NCBI RefSeq assembly: GCF_009746125.1 | Contig: NZ_CP041352.1 | Coordinates: 3,084,436 to 3,148,435 of the forward strand | Reading direction: 5' to 3' | Source: Casimicrobium huifangae | GTDB taxonomy: Bacteria; Pseudomonadota; Gammaproteobacteria; Burkholderiales; Casimicrobiaceae | Length of the DNA stretch: 64,000 nucleotides | Part shown: positions 56,294 to 64,000 of the stretch, piece after piece | Numbering within the stretch: the stretch's first letter is position 1 | How the letters are laid out: the number at the start of each line of letters is the position of its first letter | Notes under the pieces: model-generated | The model's database searches: none | The model's input: only the letters and a program-made list of their open reading frames with translations | What the model was told of the DNA's origin: nothing | Made by a program: the position numbers and the translations under genes

Positions 56294-57469
56294 ATGCATA
56301 AACTGGTCATCGCATTGCTGGCTGCCGGCATTGTCTCGGGGGCAGCGTTCGCGCAGTCGTCGCCACTAAAAATCGGCTTCGTGGCCGAACTCTCCGGCCC
56401 GCAGGCACCACTCGGACAGGACCAGTACGATGCGCTGATGCTGGTGATTGAGCAGAACGGCGGCAAGCTCGGCGGTGTGCCGGTGCAGGTCATCAAGGAA
56501 GACTCGCAGCTGAAGCCCGACGTCGCCAATCAGGTGGTCGACAAGCTGCTCGAGAAAGACAAGGTGCCGATCATCACCGGCGTCACCTTCTCGAACATCA
56601 TGATGGCCGTGCACAAGAAGATCACCGACAAGGGCGTCTTCCTGATCGGCTCCAACGCGGGGCCATCGCCGGTGGCTGGCGCACAGTGCTCGCCGTATTT
56701 CTTCAGCACCTCCTGGCAGAACGACAATCAGGCTGAGGTCGTCGGCAAATACGCCAGCGACAAGGGCTACAAGAACGTGATCGCCATGGCACCGAACTAT
56801 CAGGCCGGCAAGGATTTCGTAGCCGGCTTCAAGCGCTCGTTCAAGGGTGGCACCATCACCGACGAGATCTACACGCCGCTTAACCAGCAGGATTTCTCGG
56901 CCGAGTTGGCACAGGTCGCCAGCAAGAAGCCCGACGCGCTCTACGTGTTCTATCCGGGCGGCCTCGGTGTCAATTTCGTCAAGCAGTTCCAGCAGGCTGG
57001 TCTCAACAAGAGCATCACCGTCATGAGCACCTCGACCGTCGATGGCAGCACTCTGCCTGCGCTGCGCGACGCTGCGATCGGCATGCTGTCGGGCACCTTC
57101 TGGGGCCCTGACTTCCCGAACGAAGCCAACCAGAAATTCGTCGCGGCCTTCGAGAAGAAGTACAACCGCATTCCCTCGCAGTATGCGGCGCAGGGCTATG
57201 ACGCGGCGCAACTGCTCGACAGCGCGATCCGCAAGGTCAAGGGCAAGGTGGAGGACAAGAAGGCCTTCCACGCAGCGCTCAAGGCGGCCGACTTCAAGTC
57301 GATCCGCGGCAACTTCAAGTTCGGCAACAACCAGTTCCCGGTGCAGGACATGTACATGTTCGACGTCGCCAAGGACAGCAAGGGCCGCGTGAGCCTGCGG
57401 ACCGTCGCCAAGCCGCTGGTGAACCACGTCGATGCCTACGCGGCGCAGTGCAACATGAAGGCGCTGTAA
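56294..57469 (+). CDS. ABC-type substrate-binding protein (LivJ/aromatic type) of the Liv cluster
   Basis: This 391-residue periplasmic receptor starts at ATG 56294 with GGAGGA upstream. Signal MHKLVIALLAAGIVSGAAFAQ; then LKIGFVAELSGPQAPLGQDQYDALMLVIEQNGGKLGG and VYVFYPGGLGVNFVKQFQQAG-like text. It is the probable receptor for the LivHMGF permease downstream. The ACMSD-like gene before it suggests an aromatic acid or amino acid ligand. Repeat copy 5 separates it from livH. Confidence 0.9.
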   Translation: MHKLVIALLAAGIVSGAAFAQSSPLKIGFVAELSGPQAPLGQDQYDALMLVIEQNGGKLGGVPVQVIKEDSQLKPDVANQVVDKLLEKDKVPIITGVTFSNIMMAVHKKITDKGVFLIGSNAGPSPVAGAQCSPYFFSTSWQNDNQAEVVGKYASDKGYKNVIAMAPNYQAGKDFVAGFKRSFKGGTITDEIYTPLNQQDFSAELAQVASKKPDALYVFYPGGLGVNFVKQFQQAGLNKSITVMSTSTVDGSTLPALRDAAIGMLSGTFWGPDFPNEANQKFVAAFEKKYNRIPSQYAAQGYDAAQLLDSAIRKVKGKVEDKKAFHAALKAADFKSIRGNFKFGNNQFPVQDMYMFDVAKDSKGRVSLRTVAKPLVNHVDAYAAQCNMKAL

Positions 57470-57504
57470 GCGAAGCCTTCGCCGAAGTGAAGGGCGAAAT
57501 CGCG

Positions 57505-57624
57505 ATCAGCTTTGGCATGAAACGTATATTTCATGCGGGCTGGCGGCGCTTTTTGCCTGATATCGACATAACGCGTCAATGGCGTTCAGGCCCCGATTGA
57601 ATGGGGTTTTTGCAGAAAAGCTGT
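57505..57624. repeat. Intergenic palindromic repeat, family A, copy 5
   Basis: About 120 nt between the binding-protein gene and livH: ATCAGCTTTGGCATGAAACG, GCGGGCTGGCGGCGC, central GATATCGACATAACGCG, CAGGCCCCGATTGAATGGGG and TTTTTGCAGAAAAGCTG in family order. It is inserted inside an otherwise compact transporter operon. Confidence 0.65.
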
Positions 57625-57696
57625 AAGTAACTTTTCAACGTGGATTGCCGCCTGGGCGGAAGTCACTGAAACCGGTTTGCGATCATCCGTGGCGTC

Positions 57697-58626
57697 ATGA
57701 CTGCTCAACTTGCCTTCTCACAACTGCTAAACGGCTTGCAACTTGGCGTGCTGCTGTTCCTGCTCGCGGCGGGGCTTACGCTGGTATTCGGCATCATGAG
57801 CTTCGTCAATCTCGCGCATGGCTCGCTCTACATGCTGGGCGCGTATTTCGGTGCCGCAATGTTTGCGCGCACCGAGTCGTTCCTGCTCGGACTGATCGCG
57901 GCGGTCGTCGGCGCCGGCCTGGTCGGCCTGCTGCTTGACCGCTTCGCCCTGACCAAACTCTACGAGCGCGATCACCTCGATCAGGTGCTGGCAACCTTCG
58001 GGCTGATCCTGTTTTTCAACGAACTGATCCGCATCATCTGGGGGCCGTCCTCAGTCTTCATGCAGGTGCCCGATGCCTTGTCGAGCACCGTGGAAATTGC
58101 CGGCTTCAGTTACCCAAGTTACCGCCTGGCAATCATCGCCGCCGGGGTGGCAGTGGCGCTCGGCCTCTGGCTGCTGATTCAGAAGACGCGCGTTGGCATG
58201 CTGATCCGGGCCGGCGCCACCAATGCCGGCATGGTCGCCGCACTCGGCGTCAACATCAAATGGCTCAACACGCTGGTGTTCGCGCTGGGTGCTGCGCTGG
58301 CCGGTCTCGCTGGTGTGATGGCAGGACCTATCGTGTCAGTGCAGCCTGGCATGGGTGAGCCGGTGCTGATCCTCACGCTGGTGGTCATCATCATCGGCGG
58401 CCTTGGTTCGATTCGCGGCGCGTTCTACGCCGCGCTGATCGTGGGTGTCGTCGATACGCTGGGCCGCGCCTTCATGCCGACCATCATGCGGACGCTGTTC
58501 GAGCGCAGTACCGCCGATGCAGCGGGCCCTGCGCTGGCGTCAATGCTGATTTACCTGTTCATGGCCGTGGTGCTGGCGTTGAAACCGCAGGGCCTGTTCC
58601 CGGCCAACGCAGGAGCAACGCGATGA
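57697..58626 (+). CDS. livH: Branched-chain amino acid-type ABC permease LivH
   Basis: A 309-residue inner-membrane permease with about eight helices. LivH text: QLLNGLQLGVLLFLLAAGLTLVFGIMSFVNLAHGSLYMLGAYFGA and VVIIIGGLGSIRGAFYAALIVGVVDTLG, the EAA-like coupling segment. Stop overlaps livM as ATGA. Confidence 0.94.
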   Translation: MTAQLAFSQLLNGLQLGVLLFLLAAGLTLVFGIMSFVNLAHGSLYMLGAYFGAAMFARTESFLLGLIAAVVGAGLVGLLLDRFALTKLYERDHLDQVLATFGLILFFNELIRIIWGPSSVFMQVPDALSSTVEIAGFSYPSYRLAIIAAGVAVALGLWLLIQKTRVGMLIRAGATNAGMVAALGVNIKWLNTLVFALGAALAGLAGVMAGPIVSVQPGMGEPVLILTLVVIIIGGLGSIRGAFYAALIVGVVDTLGRAFMPTIMRTLFERSTADAAGPALASMLIYLFMAVVLALKPQGLFPANAGATR

Positions 58627-59633
58627 GCGGCAATACATTGTTTCCCGTCAGCGTTGGCTGGGGTGCGCCACGGACAATTGCCGCAGTCGTGGTGCTGGCG
58701 CTGCTGGCGCTCTTGCCTTTCATCGCCGGAAGCATCGGTTCCGACTACTACGTCGGCTTCGGCACACGAGTGCTGATCTATGCTCTCGCGGCGATCGGGC
58801 TCAACTTCATCCTCGGCTTCGGCGGCATGGTGAGCTTGGGACACGCGATGTACGTGATGCTGGGCGCCTACGCGGTAGCGATTCCGTCAACGCATGGCAT
58901 TGTCTCCGGCTGGCTACATCTCGCGGTTGCGGTTGCAGCTACTGCGGTACTCGCTGCCGGCGTCGGCGCCGTTGCCTTGCGCACCAGCGGCATTGCGTTC
59001 ATCATGATCACGCTGGCGTTCGCGCAGATGCTTTACTTCGGTGCGGTCGGACTGAAGGACTACGGCGGCGATGATGGCCTCACCGTTGCCGAACGCAGCA
59101 TCGCCGGGCTCTACGACCTGTCGAATCCGACCACTCTCTACTACGTCGCGCTGGTGACCGTGCTGCTTGCGCTTTACCTTTCCTGGCGCGCTGTATTGAG
59201 CCCGTTCGGGTTGGTGCTGCGCGCGACCAAGGCGAACGCAAGACGCGCAACGGCGCTCGGGCATCCAGTGTTTCGTTACCAGTTGACGGCTTACGTCGTC
59301 TCTGCCGTAGTCTGCGCGGTGGCTGGCGTGTTGCTGGCCAATCTGACCAAATTTGCCTCGCCTTCATATGGCGCGTGGACGCTGTCGGGCGAGCTGATCG
59401 TTATCGTTATCCTTGGCGGTATCGGAACGGTGTTCGGCCCGGTGGTCGGCGCCATCATCCTGCTGGTGCTTGAAGAACTGTTGCCCAGCCTGGTGGAAAT
59501 GGTGACACCCGACTACAAAGCTAACTGGATGCTTCTCCTCGGGCTGTTCATCTTTGTCGTCGCACTCGTGCTCAAACGTGGCGTCTTTGGCTCGCTCCCC
59601 GACATCGGCAAGCATCGCGGTGGGCAAGGATGA
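58623..59633 (+). CDS. livM: Branched-chain amino acid-type ABC permease LivM
   Basis: A 336-residue permease, the LivM partner: IGLNFILGFGGMVSLGHAMYVMLGAYAVA near residue 60 and LILVILGGIGTVFGPVVGAIILLVLEELLP-like text near the end. About nine helices. Coupled to livH (ATGA) and 22 nt before livG. Confidence 0.94.
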   Translation: MSGNTLFPVSVGWGAPRTIAAVVVLALLALLPFIAGSIGSDYYVGFGTRVLIYALAAIGLNFILGFGGMVSLGHAMYVMLGAYAVAIPSTHGIVSGWLHLAVAVAATAVLAAGVGAVALRTSGIAFIMITLAFAQMLYFGAVGLKDYGGDDGLTVAERSIAGLYDLSNPTTLYYVALVTVLLALYLSWRAVLSPFGLVLRATKANARRATALGHPVFRYQLTAYVVSAVVCAVAGVLLANLTKFASPSYGAWTLSGELIVIVILGGIGTVFGPVVGAIILLVLEELLPSLVEMVTPDYKANWMLLLGLFIFVVALVLKRGVFGSLPDIGKHRGGQG

Positions 59634-59655
59634 GCGCCGGATTGAAGGCACCGCG

Positions 59656-60399
59656 ATGAGCGCTCTTGTCACCCAATCACTGGTCAAGCGTTTCGGCGGC
59701 GTGCTGGCGACCGATCATGTGTCGCTGACCGTCGAGCCCGGTGAAATCCACGCCATCATCGGCCCCAACGGTGCTGGCAAGAGCACGCTGATTGGGCAGC
59801 TCGCGGGCGAGATCGCGTCCGACGAAGGTCACGTGCTGATGTTCGACGAGGACGTCACCCAAGTACGGACGCATCAGCGCGCGCAGCGCGGTCTCGCACG
59901 AACCTATCAGGTCACGCAGCTCGCCAGGGAATTCACTGCGCTCGACAACGTGCTTCTGGCAGTCAACGCCCGCGAGCGACACAACTTCCGCTTCTGGCGC
60001 AACGCACACGATGACGCGACCGCGATGGCCAAGGCAACCACCGCGCTCGCCACGGTCGGCCTGGGTGCCATGCATCACGCAACGGTCGGCACCATGGCGC
60101 ACGGCGAGCAACGGCAACTCGAAATCGCGATGGCACTGGCGACCGAGCCGAAGCTGCTGCTGCTCGACGAACCGCTCGCCGGCATGAGCCAGGGCGAGTC
60201 GGCCGCGATCGTGGCACTGCTGCAATCACTGCGTGGGCGCTATCCGATGTTGCTGGTCGAACATGACATGGAAGCCGTTTTCGCGCTGGCCGATCGCGTC
60301 AGCGTACTTGTCTACGGTCGCATCATCGCCACCGATACGCCGGACGGCGTGCGCAACAATCCGGAAGTGCGTGCCGCCTATCTGGGAGAGGCTGCATGA
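59656..60399 (+). CDS. livG: ABC transporter ATPase LivG-type
   Basis: A 247-residue ATPase: Walker A IIGPNGAGKSTLIGQL, a Q-loop region with RGLARTYQVTQLAREFTALDNVLLAV, signature MAHGEQRQLEIAMALA (atypical AHGEQ for LSGGQ, normal in LivG) and Walker B LLLLDEPLAGM. ATG 59656; the frame is open from 59554 only across livM. Overlaps livF by ATGA. Confidence 0.94.
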   Translation: MSALVTQSLVKRFGGVLATDHVSLTVEPGEIHAIIGPNGAGKSTLIGQLAGEIASDEGHVLMFDEDVTQVRTHQRAQRGLARTYQVTQLAREFTALDNVLLAVNARERHNFRFWRNAHDDATAMAKATTALATVGLGAMHHATVGTMAHGEQRQLEIAMALATEPKLLLLDEPLAGMSQGESAAIVALLQSLRGRYPMLLVEHDMEAVFALADRVSVLVYGRIIATDTPDGVRNNPEVRAAYLGEAA

Positions 60400-61109
60400 G
60401 TGAACTCCTGCAGGTGAGGCGTCTCTGCGCTGGCTACGGCGCCAGCAATGTACTGTTCGATGTTGATCTCACCATCCGCGAAGGCGAAGTTGCCACCCTG
60501 CTTGGACGCAACGGCATGGGCAAGAGCACGCTGGTGAAGTGTCTCTGCGGCTGGCTCAAACCAAGCTCTGGCAGCATCGAGTTCAATGGCAAGCCGGTGG
60601 CTGGCGCCCCTGCACATGTGATTGGCAAACTGGGGCTCGGGCTGGTGCCGGAAGGGCGGCAGGTGTTTCCGACGCTGACTATCCGCGAAAATCTGGTTGC
60701 AACCGCAAGACCGCCGCAGAGCGCCAGTGCAGCGCCATGGACTATCGAACGCGTTGTCGCCTTCTTCCCGCGTCTCGGTGAACGCATGAACCAGATGGCC
60801 GGGACGCTCTCCGGCGGTGAGCAGCAGATGCTTGCCATCGGTCGCGCGCTGATGACCAACCCGCGCCTGTTGATTCTGGATGAAGCGACCGAAGGACTCG
60901 CGCCGCTGGTACGCATGGATATCTGGCGCGCACTCGGCAAACTCAAGAGCGAAAAGCTGGCGATGCTGGTGATCGACAAGGACCTGCGTGCCCTGCTGCC
61001 GCTGGCCGATCACCACACCGGCCTGGAAAAGGGCCGCGTTGTGATTGCTGGCTCGTCCAGCGAAGTATCGGCCCAGCAGGAGCGGCTGCACACGCTGATT
61101 GGCGTCTAG
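60396..61109 (+). CDS. livF: ABC transporter ATPase LivF-type
   Basis: A 237-residue ATPase: Walker A LLGRNGMGKSTLVKCLCG, LVPEGRQVFPTLTIRENL, signature LSGGEQQMLAIGRALM and Walker B LLILDEATEGLAPL. The EGRQVFP stretch is the LivF hallmark. Last gene of the livHMGF unit. Confidence 0.94.
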   Translation: MSELLQVRRLCAGYGASNVLFDVDLTIREGEVATLLGRNGMGKSTLVKCLCGWLKPSSGSIEFNGKPVAGAPAHVIGKLGLGLVPEGRQVFPTLTIRENLVATARPPQSASAAPWTIERVVAFFPRLGERMNQMAGTLSGGEQQMLAIGRALMTNPRLLILDEATEGLAPLVRMDIWRALGKLKSEKLAMLVIDKDLRALLPLADHHTGLEKGRVVIAGSSSEVSAQQERLHTLIGV

Positions 61110-61170
61110 GAGTCTGTCGGGCTTTGCCTGCCGCTCCAGACGCCGCACCAGCTTCGGCATAATCCTCGCC

Positions 61171-62985
61171 ATGGCGCACTACGCATTGACGTTCGGCGAT
61201 CCGGCCGGTCACGTTCTCGACATCGAGATTTCCTTCACGCACCCTGCGGCCGAGCAAAAGCTGGCGATGCCCTCATGGATTCCGGGCAGCTATCTGATGC
61301 GGGAATTTGCCCGCCACGTGATTGAGCTCACGGCCGAACAAGATGGACAGGTTGTTGCCGCCGGCAAGATTGACAAATCCACGTGGTCGCTGCGCGCCAA
61401 CCCTGATCTGCCCCTGCGCGTCCGTTATCGCGTCTACGCCTGGGATCGCTCGGTTCGCGGTTGCCAGTTCGACTCCTCGCGTGGCTTCATCAATCCCGCC
61501 GCCTGTCTGCTGCAAGATGTTTCCAGTCCCGACGGATCGTGTGTGCTGGACGTTCACGCGCCAGCGTTTGCCGGTAGCGAGCAATGGCGCTGCGCCACCA
61601 CGATGGCACCAGTCGCGGTCAGCGAGCGTGGCTTCGGCCGTTATCACGCGGCCAGCTACGACGAGCTGATTGACCATCCGCTCGAGTGTGCCAACTTCGA
61701 CGAATTCAGTTTTGTCGCAGGTGGCGTGGCGCACCGCTTCGTGGTGACCGGTCGCCATCGTGGCGACCTGCAACGGCTGCAAACCGACGCCCAGAAGATT
61801 TGTCAGGGCCACTGCGATCTCTTTGGTGGACCCCCGCCATTTCCATCGTACTTGTTCCAGTTGCATGTGGTCGACGACGGCTATGGTGGCCTCGAGCATC
61901 GCTCAAGCACGGCCCTGATCATGCCCCGCAACGATTTGCCGGCGGCGGGCGACAGCACGATTTCGGAGGGCTATCGCGAATTACTGGGGCTGATCAGCCA
62001 TGAGTATTTCCACGCATGGAACGTCAAGAAAATCCGGCCGGCCGCCTTCGTAGGCCAGCACGGCTACGACACTACGCAAGAGGCATACACGCGTCTGTTG
62101 TGGCTGTTTGAGGGCTTCACCAGCTACTACGACGACCTGATGCTGAAGCGCGTCGGTCTGGTGACGGACGCGGACTATCTGAAACTGATCGGGCGCCGTT
62201 TGACTCAGCTGCTGCGCTCACCGGGCCGACAGCGGCAGTCGGTTGCCGACGCCAGTTTCGATGCCTGGATCAAGTATTACCGCGCCGACGAAAATGCAGT
62301 GAACTCGCAGTTCAGCTACTACCTGCGCGGCAGCTTCGTGGCAATGGCACTTGATCTGATGCAACGGGCTGCGGGCGAGGACGCGCCGACGCTGGACGAC
62401 CTGATGCACGCGCTGTGGCGTGAATTCGGGCAGACCGGTCGTGGCGTCCCGGAAAACCCGGAAGCATTCTTTTCACAATGGGCGCAACGGGATCTCGGGC
62501 CGTTCTTCCAGCAGTACGTGAATGGCACCGAGGATCCGGACTGGGCCACGCTGTTCGCATCGTTCGGCATTGTCTACCGAACGCGCCCTGCTGCCACCGC
62601 CGCCGACCGAGGCGGCCGTGACGAGTCAGACATCGCCACCAATGCCCGTACGCTTGGCATGCAGATCGGCGACGGCGGCGCGTTGCCGGTGCTCAAGCAC
62701 GTGCTTGCCGGTTCTTCCGCCTGGCGGGCGGGGCTCAGTGCCGGTGACACGCTCATTGCCATCGACGGTCTGCGTGCCGGCAGTGCAACGCTCGGCAAGC
62801 ACCTCGCCCGGTTCGGCAAAGGGGACCGGCTTGAGATGATGTACTTCCGGCATGACGAGCTGCGAAGTGCGACGATTGAGATCCCCGAGCCCCCGCTCGA
62901 CACAGCGTGGCTTGAGGCAAAGAGCGACGATCCGCTTTGCACCGCGCGGCGGGATCGTTGGCTTGGCTCCGCTACTGCGCCGTAA
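61171..62985 (+). CDS. M61-family glycyl aminopeptidase-like metalloprotease with PDZ domain
   Basis: A 604-residue protein. N-terminal beta-sandwich (HYALTFGDPAGHVLDIEISF; PSWIPGSYLMREFARH), then the zinc site HEYFHAWNVKKIRP and, about 35 residues on, WLFEGFTSYYDDL supplying the third ligand. The C-terminal 130 residues are a PDZ-like domain (HVLAGSSAWRAGLSAGDTLIAIDGLR). Full length for M61. No signal peptide at the chosen ATG 61171, so probably cytoplasmic. Converges with the GGDEF gene. Confidence 0.93.
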   Translation: MAHYALTFGDPAGHVLDIEISFTHPAAEQKLAMPSWIPGSYLMREFARHVIELTAEQDGQVVAAGKIDKSTWSLRANPDLPLRVRYRVYAWDRSVRGCQFDSSRGFINPAACLLQDVSSPDGSCVLDVHAPAFAGSEQWRCATTMAPVAVSERGFGRYHAASYDELIDHPLECANFDEFSFVAGGVAHRFVVTGRHRGDLQRLQTDAQKICQGHCDLFGGPPPFPSYLFQLHVVDDGYGGLEHRSSTALIMPRNDLPAAGDSTISEGYRELLGLISHEYFHAWNVKKIRPAAFVGQHGYDTTQEAYTRLLWLFEGFTSYYDDLMLKRVGLVTDADYLKLIGRRLTQLLRSPGRQRQSVADASFDAWIKYYRADENAVNSQFSYYLRGSFVAMALDLMQRAAGEDAPTLDDLMHALWREFGQTGRGVPENPEAFFSQWAQRDLGPFFQQYVNGTEDPDWATLFASFGIVYRTRPAATAADRGGRDESDIATNARTLGMQIGDGGALPVLKHVLAGSSAWRAGLSAGDTLIAIDGLRAGSATLGKHLARFGKGDRLEMMYFRHDELRSATIEIPEPPLDTAWLEAKSDDPLCTARRDRWLGSATAP

Positions 62986-62998
62986 CTCCGGCGGAGTT
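62984..62998. terminator. Bidirectional hairpin between convergent genes
   Basis: AACTCC-GGC-GGAGTT (62984-62998), 6-bp arms, lies exactly between the aminopeptidase stop (62983-62985) and the GGDEF-gene stop (63005). Confidence 0.5.
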
Positions 62999-63004
62999 TA
63001 CGAC

Positions 63005-64000
63005 TCAGTCGCTGGCAACGACCGCGCGATTCTTGCCGCCCTGCTTGGCGGTGTATAGCGCCGCGTCGGCGCGGGCCAGCATCTCGGCGAAACTGCCGTC
63101 TTCGGCGACGGACGCGGCGAGCCCGACACTGCACGAACCATCCGCGAACCCGGCGTCGGCCAGACCATCCACGATACTTTGCCGCAACCGCTCGCCCATG
63201 TTGCGTGCCGTCGCAAGATCGGCCGAGTCAAGCAGCACGATGAACTCGTCACCGCCCCAGCGGCCCAGCCGATCGCGGGTACGCAAGCCGCGGGCGATGA
63301 CCAGCGCAACCTCCTGCAGCAGTTCATCACCACGGGCATGCCCGAAGCGATCATTGACGGGCTTGAGGCCGTCCACGTCAAACAGCAGTACCGCAAAAGG
63401 CCGATTCTCGATCCGCGCCCGACGGAAGCGCGCGACGGCAGTGCCTTCAATTGCCGAGCGCGACAACACGCCCGTAAGACTGTCGGTATCGGCGCGGCGG
63501 CGGAAGCGGCGTGCACGCTGCAATTGCCACACCGCGACAGAGCCAGCCAGCAGTGCAGCCAGCGCCACGACAGCAACAATCAGGCGCTGATTGAGCAGCC
63601 GCTGCTCGGTGGCCTCCAGCTGCGTTTCGCGCAGACGCGCCTCCTGCTCCAGTTGCTTTTCGCGAAACTCGCGTTCGCTGAGCCGGTGCAGATCGCCTTG
63701 CGCGGCCAGCACACCGCGCTGCAACTGGCGTTCGCTCTCGACGCGCAGGTTAAGGGCGTCACGCAGGGTATCCACCGCCTCCGCGCGCTTGCCCTCTGCC
63801 ACCAGCACATCGGCGTCGGCTTCCCGCAACATGGCAACCAGCCAGATCTCGGCGGACGGTGCCAGCGCGTCACGCGCCCGCACATAGGCTTCGCGTGCTT
63901 TCGCCGGCTTGCTCTCCCTCGCTGCAACGCGGGCATCGGCAAGATCGAGCCGGCCGCGCAGGATCGGGTCGTCAATTGCGTCACGCAATGGCATCGCCCG
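63005..64000 (-). CDS. Diguanylate cyclase (GGDEF) with TPR-like N-terminal region, 5'-truncated by window edge
   Basis: The C-terminal roughly 330 residues of a minus-strand gene are visible; the frame is open to the window end. The first part is alpha-helical and TPR-like (KAREAYVRARDALAPSAEIW, VLVAEGKRAEAVDTLRDALNLR), then a coiled coil, a membrane helix (LIVAVVALAALLAGSVAVWQL) and the GGDEF domain. The active site is GRWGGDEFIVLL, with the inhibitory I-site RTRD five residues earlier, so feedback-regulated c-di-GMP synthesis is expected. The start lies outside the window. Confidence 0.9.
   Translation of the reverse strand, partial: RAMPLRDAIDDPILRGRLDLADARVAARESKPAKAREAYVRARDALAPSAEIWLVAMLREADADVLVAEGKRAEAVDTLRDALNLRVESERQLQRGVLAAQGDLHRLSEREFREKQLEQEARLRETQLEATEQRLLNQRLIVAVVALAALLAGSVAVWQLQRARRFRRRADTDSLTGVLSRSAIEGTAVARFRRARIENRPFAVLLFDVDGLKPVNDRFGHARGDELLQEVALVIARGLRTRDRLGRWGGDEFIVLLDSADLATARNMGERLRQSIVDGLADAGFADGSCSVGLAASVAEDGSFAEMLARADAALYTAKQGGKNRAVVASD

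Overview
The window is a high-GC bacterial chromosome segment, most like a betaproteobacterium of the Burkholderiales type. The evidence is a protocatechuate 4,5-cleavage operon in the gene order of the comamonad pmd clusters, Bug-type (TTT) solute receptors, many LysR regulators with divergent targets, a HemP/FTR1/Bfd/Bfr iron block and a fused indolepyruvate ferredoxin oxidoreductase. No species can be named from sequence reading alone. No phage, insertion-sequence transposase, rRNA or CRISPR array was seen. Functional assignments rest on recognised motifs and family resemblance, not on database searches.

Layout. 1-773: 3' end of a polyprenyl diphosphate synthase gene and a tRNA-Pro(CGG). 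970-11954: aromatic meta-cleavage region. A two-gene unit encodes one extradiol dioxygenase (alpha and beta) with a divergent LysR gene. A long minus-strand operon (10892 to 3248) encodes a ModA-like protein, LigJ, LigK, a family-3 binding lipoprotein, a Bug receptor, LigI, a second LigA/LigB pair and LigC, and is headed by another divergent LysR gene. Together these take protocatechuate through 4-carboxy-2-hydroxymuconate semialdehyde, 2-pyrone-4,6-dicarboxylate and oxalomesaconate to pyruvate and oxaloacetate. A LigU-type tautomerase is not in the window. 11965-16008: a third LysR gene diverging from a TRAP transporter (DctP, DctQ, DctM). 16334-18579: a secreted repeat protein broken by an in-frame TAG, and a secreted protein with a dockerin-like C-terminus. 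18604-22896: a DUF1932 dehydrogenase, another Bug receptor and a DEAD-box helicase with a very long RGG tail.

22897-28943: a palindromic repeat element, then lower-GC unknown genes, an orphan GHKL ATPase-like protein, DUF2200, an AhpD-like protein and several membrane proteins. 28977-32650: a flavoprotein, then the iron block: HemP and FTR1-Bfd diverging over a Fur-like box, followed by bacterioferritin. 32738-38687: a lipoprotein hydrolase, an M48 protease with a YjgN-type membrane protein, and a secreted hydrolase-like protein with its membrane-anchored partner. 38776-44471: DUF5648 and GFA proteins, a DUF1439-like protein and the 1187-residue indolepyruvate ferredoxin oxidoreductase. 44670-49723: YkgJ, a thioesterase and an idnO/idnD-like pair split by a secreted RCC1 propeller protein. 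49874-61109: two branched-chain-type binding proteins, an esterase, a DUF1853 protein, an acyltransferase-3/SGNH protein, an ACMSD-like amidohydrolase and LivHMGF. 61171-64000: an M61 aminopeptidase and the C-terminal part of a GGDEF diguanylate cyclase.

The main unexplained structure is a family of about 120-nt imperfectly palindromic intergenic elements (four full copies and one half copy). A second, unrelated 161-bp palindromic element lies at 23004. Several divergent promoters carry clean inverted repeats that are good operator candidates.
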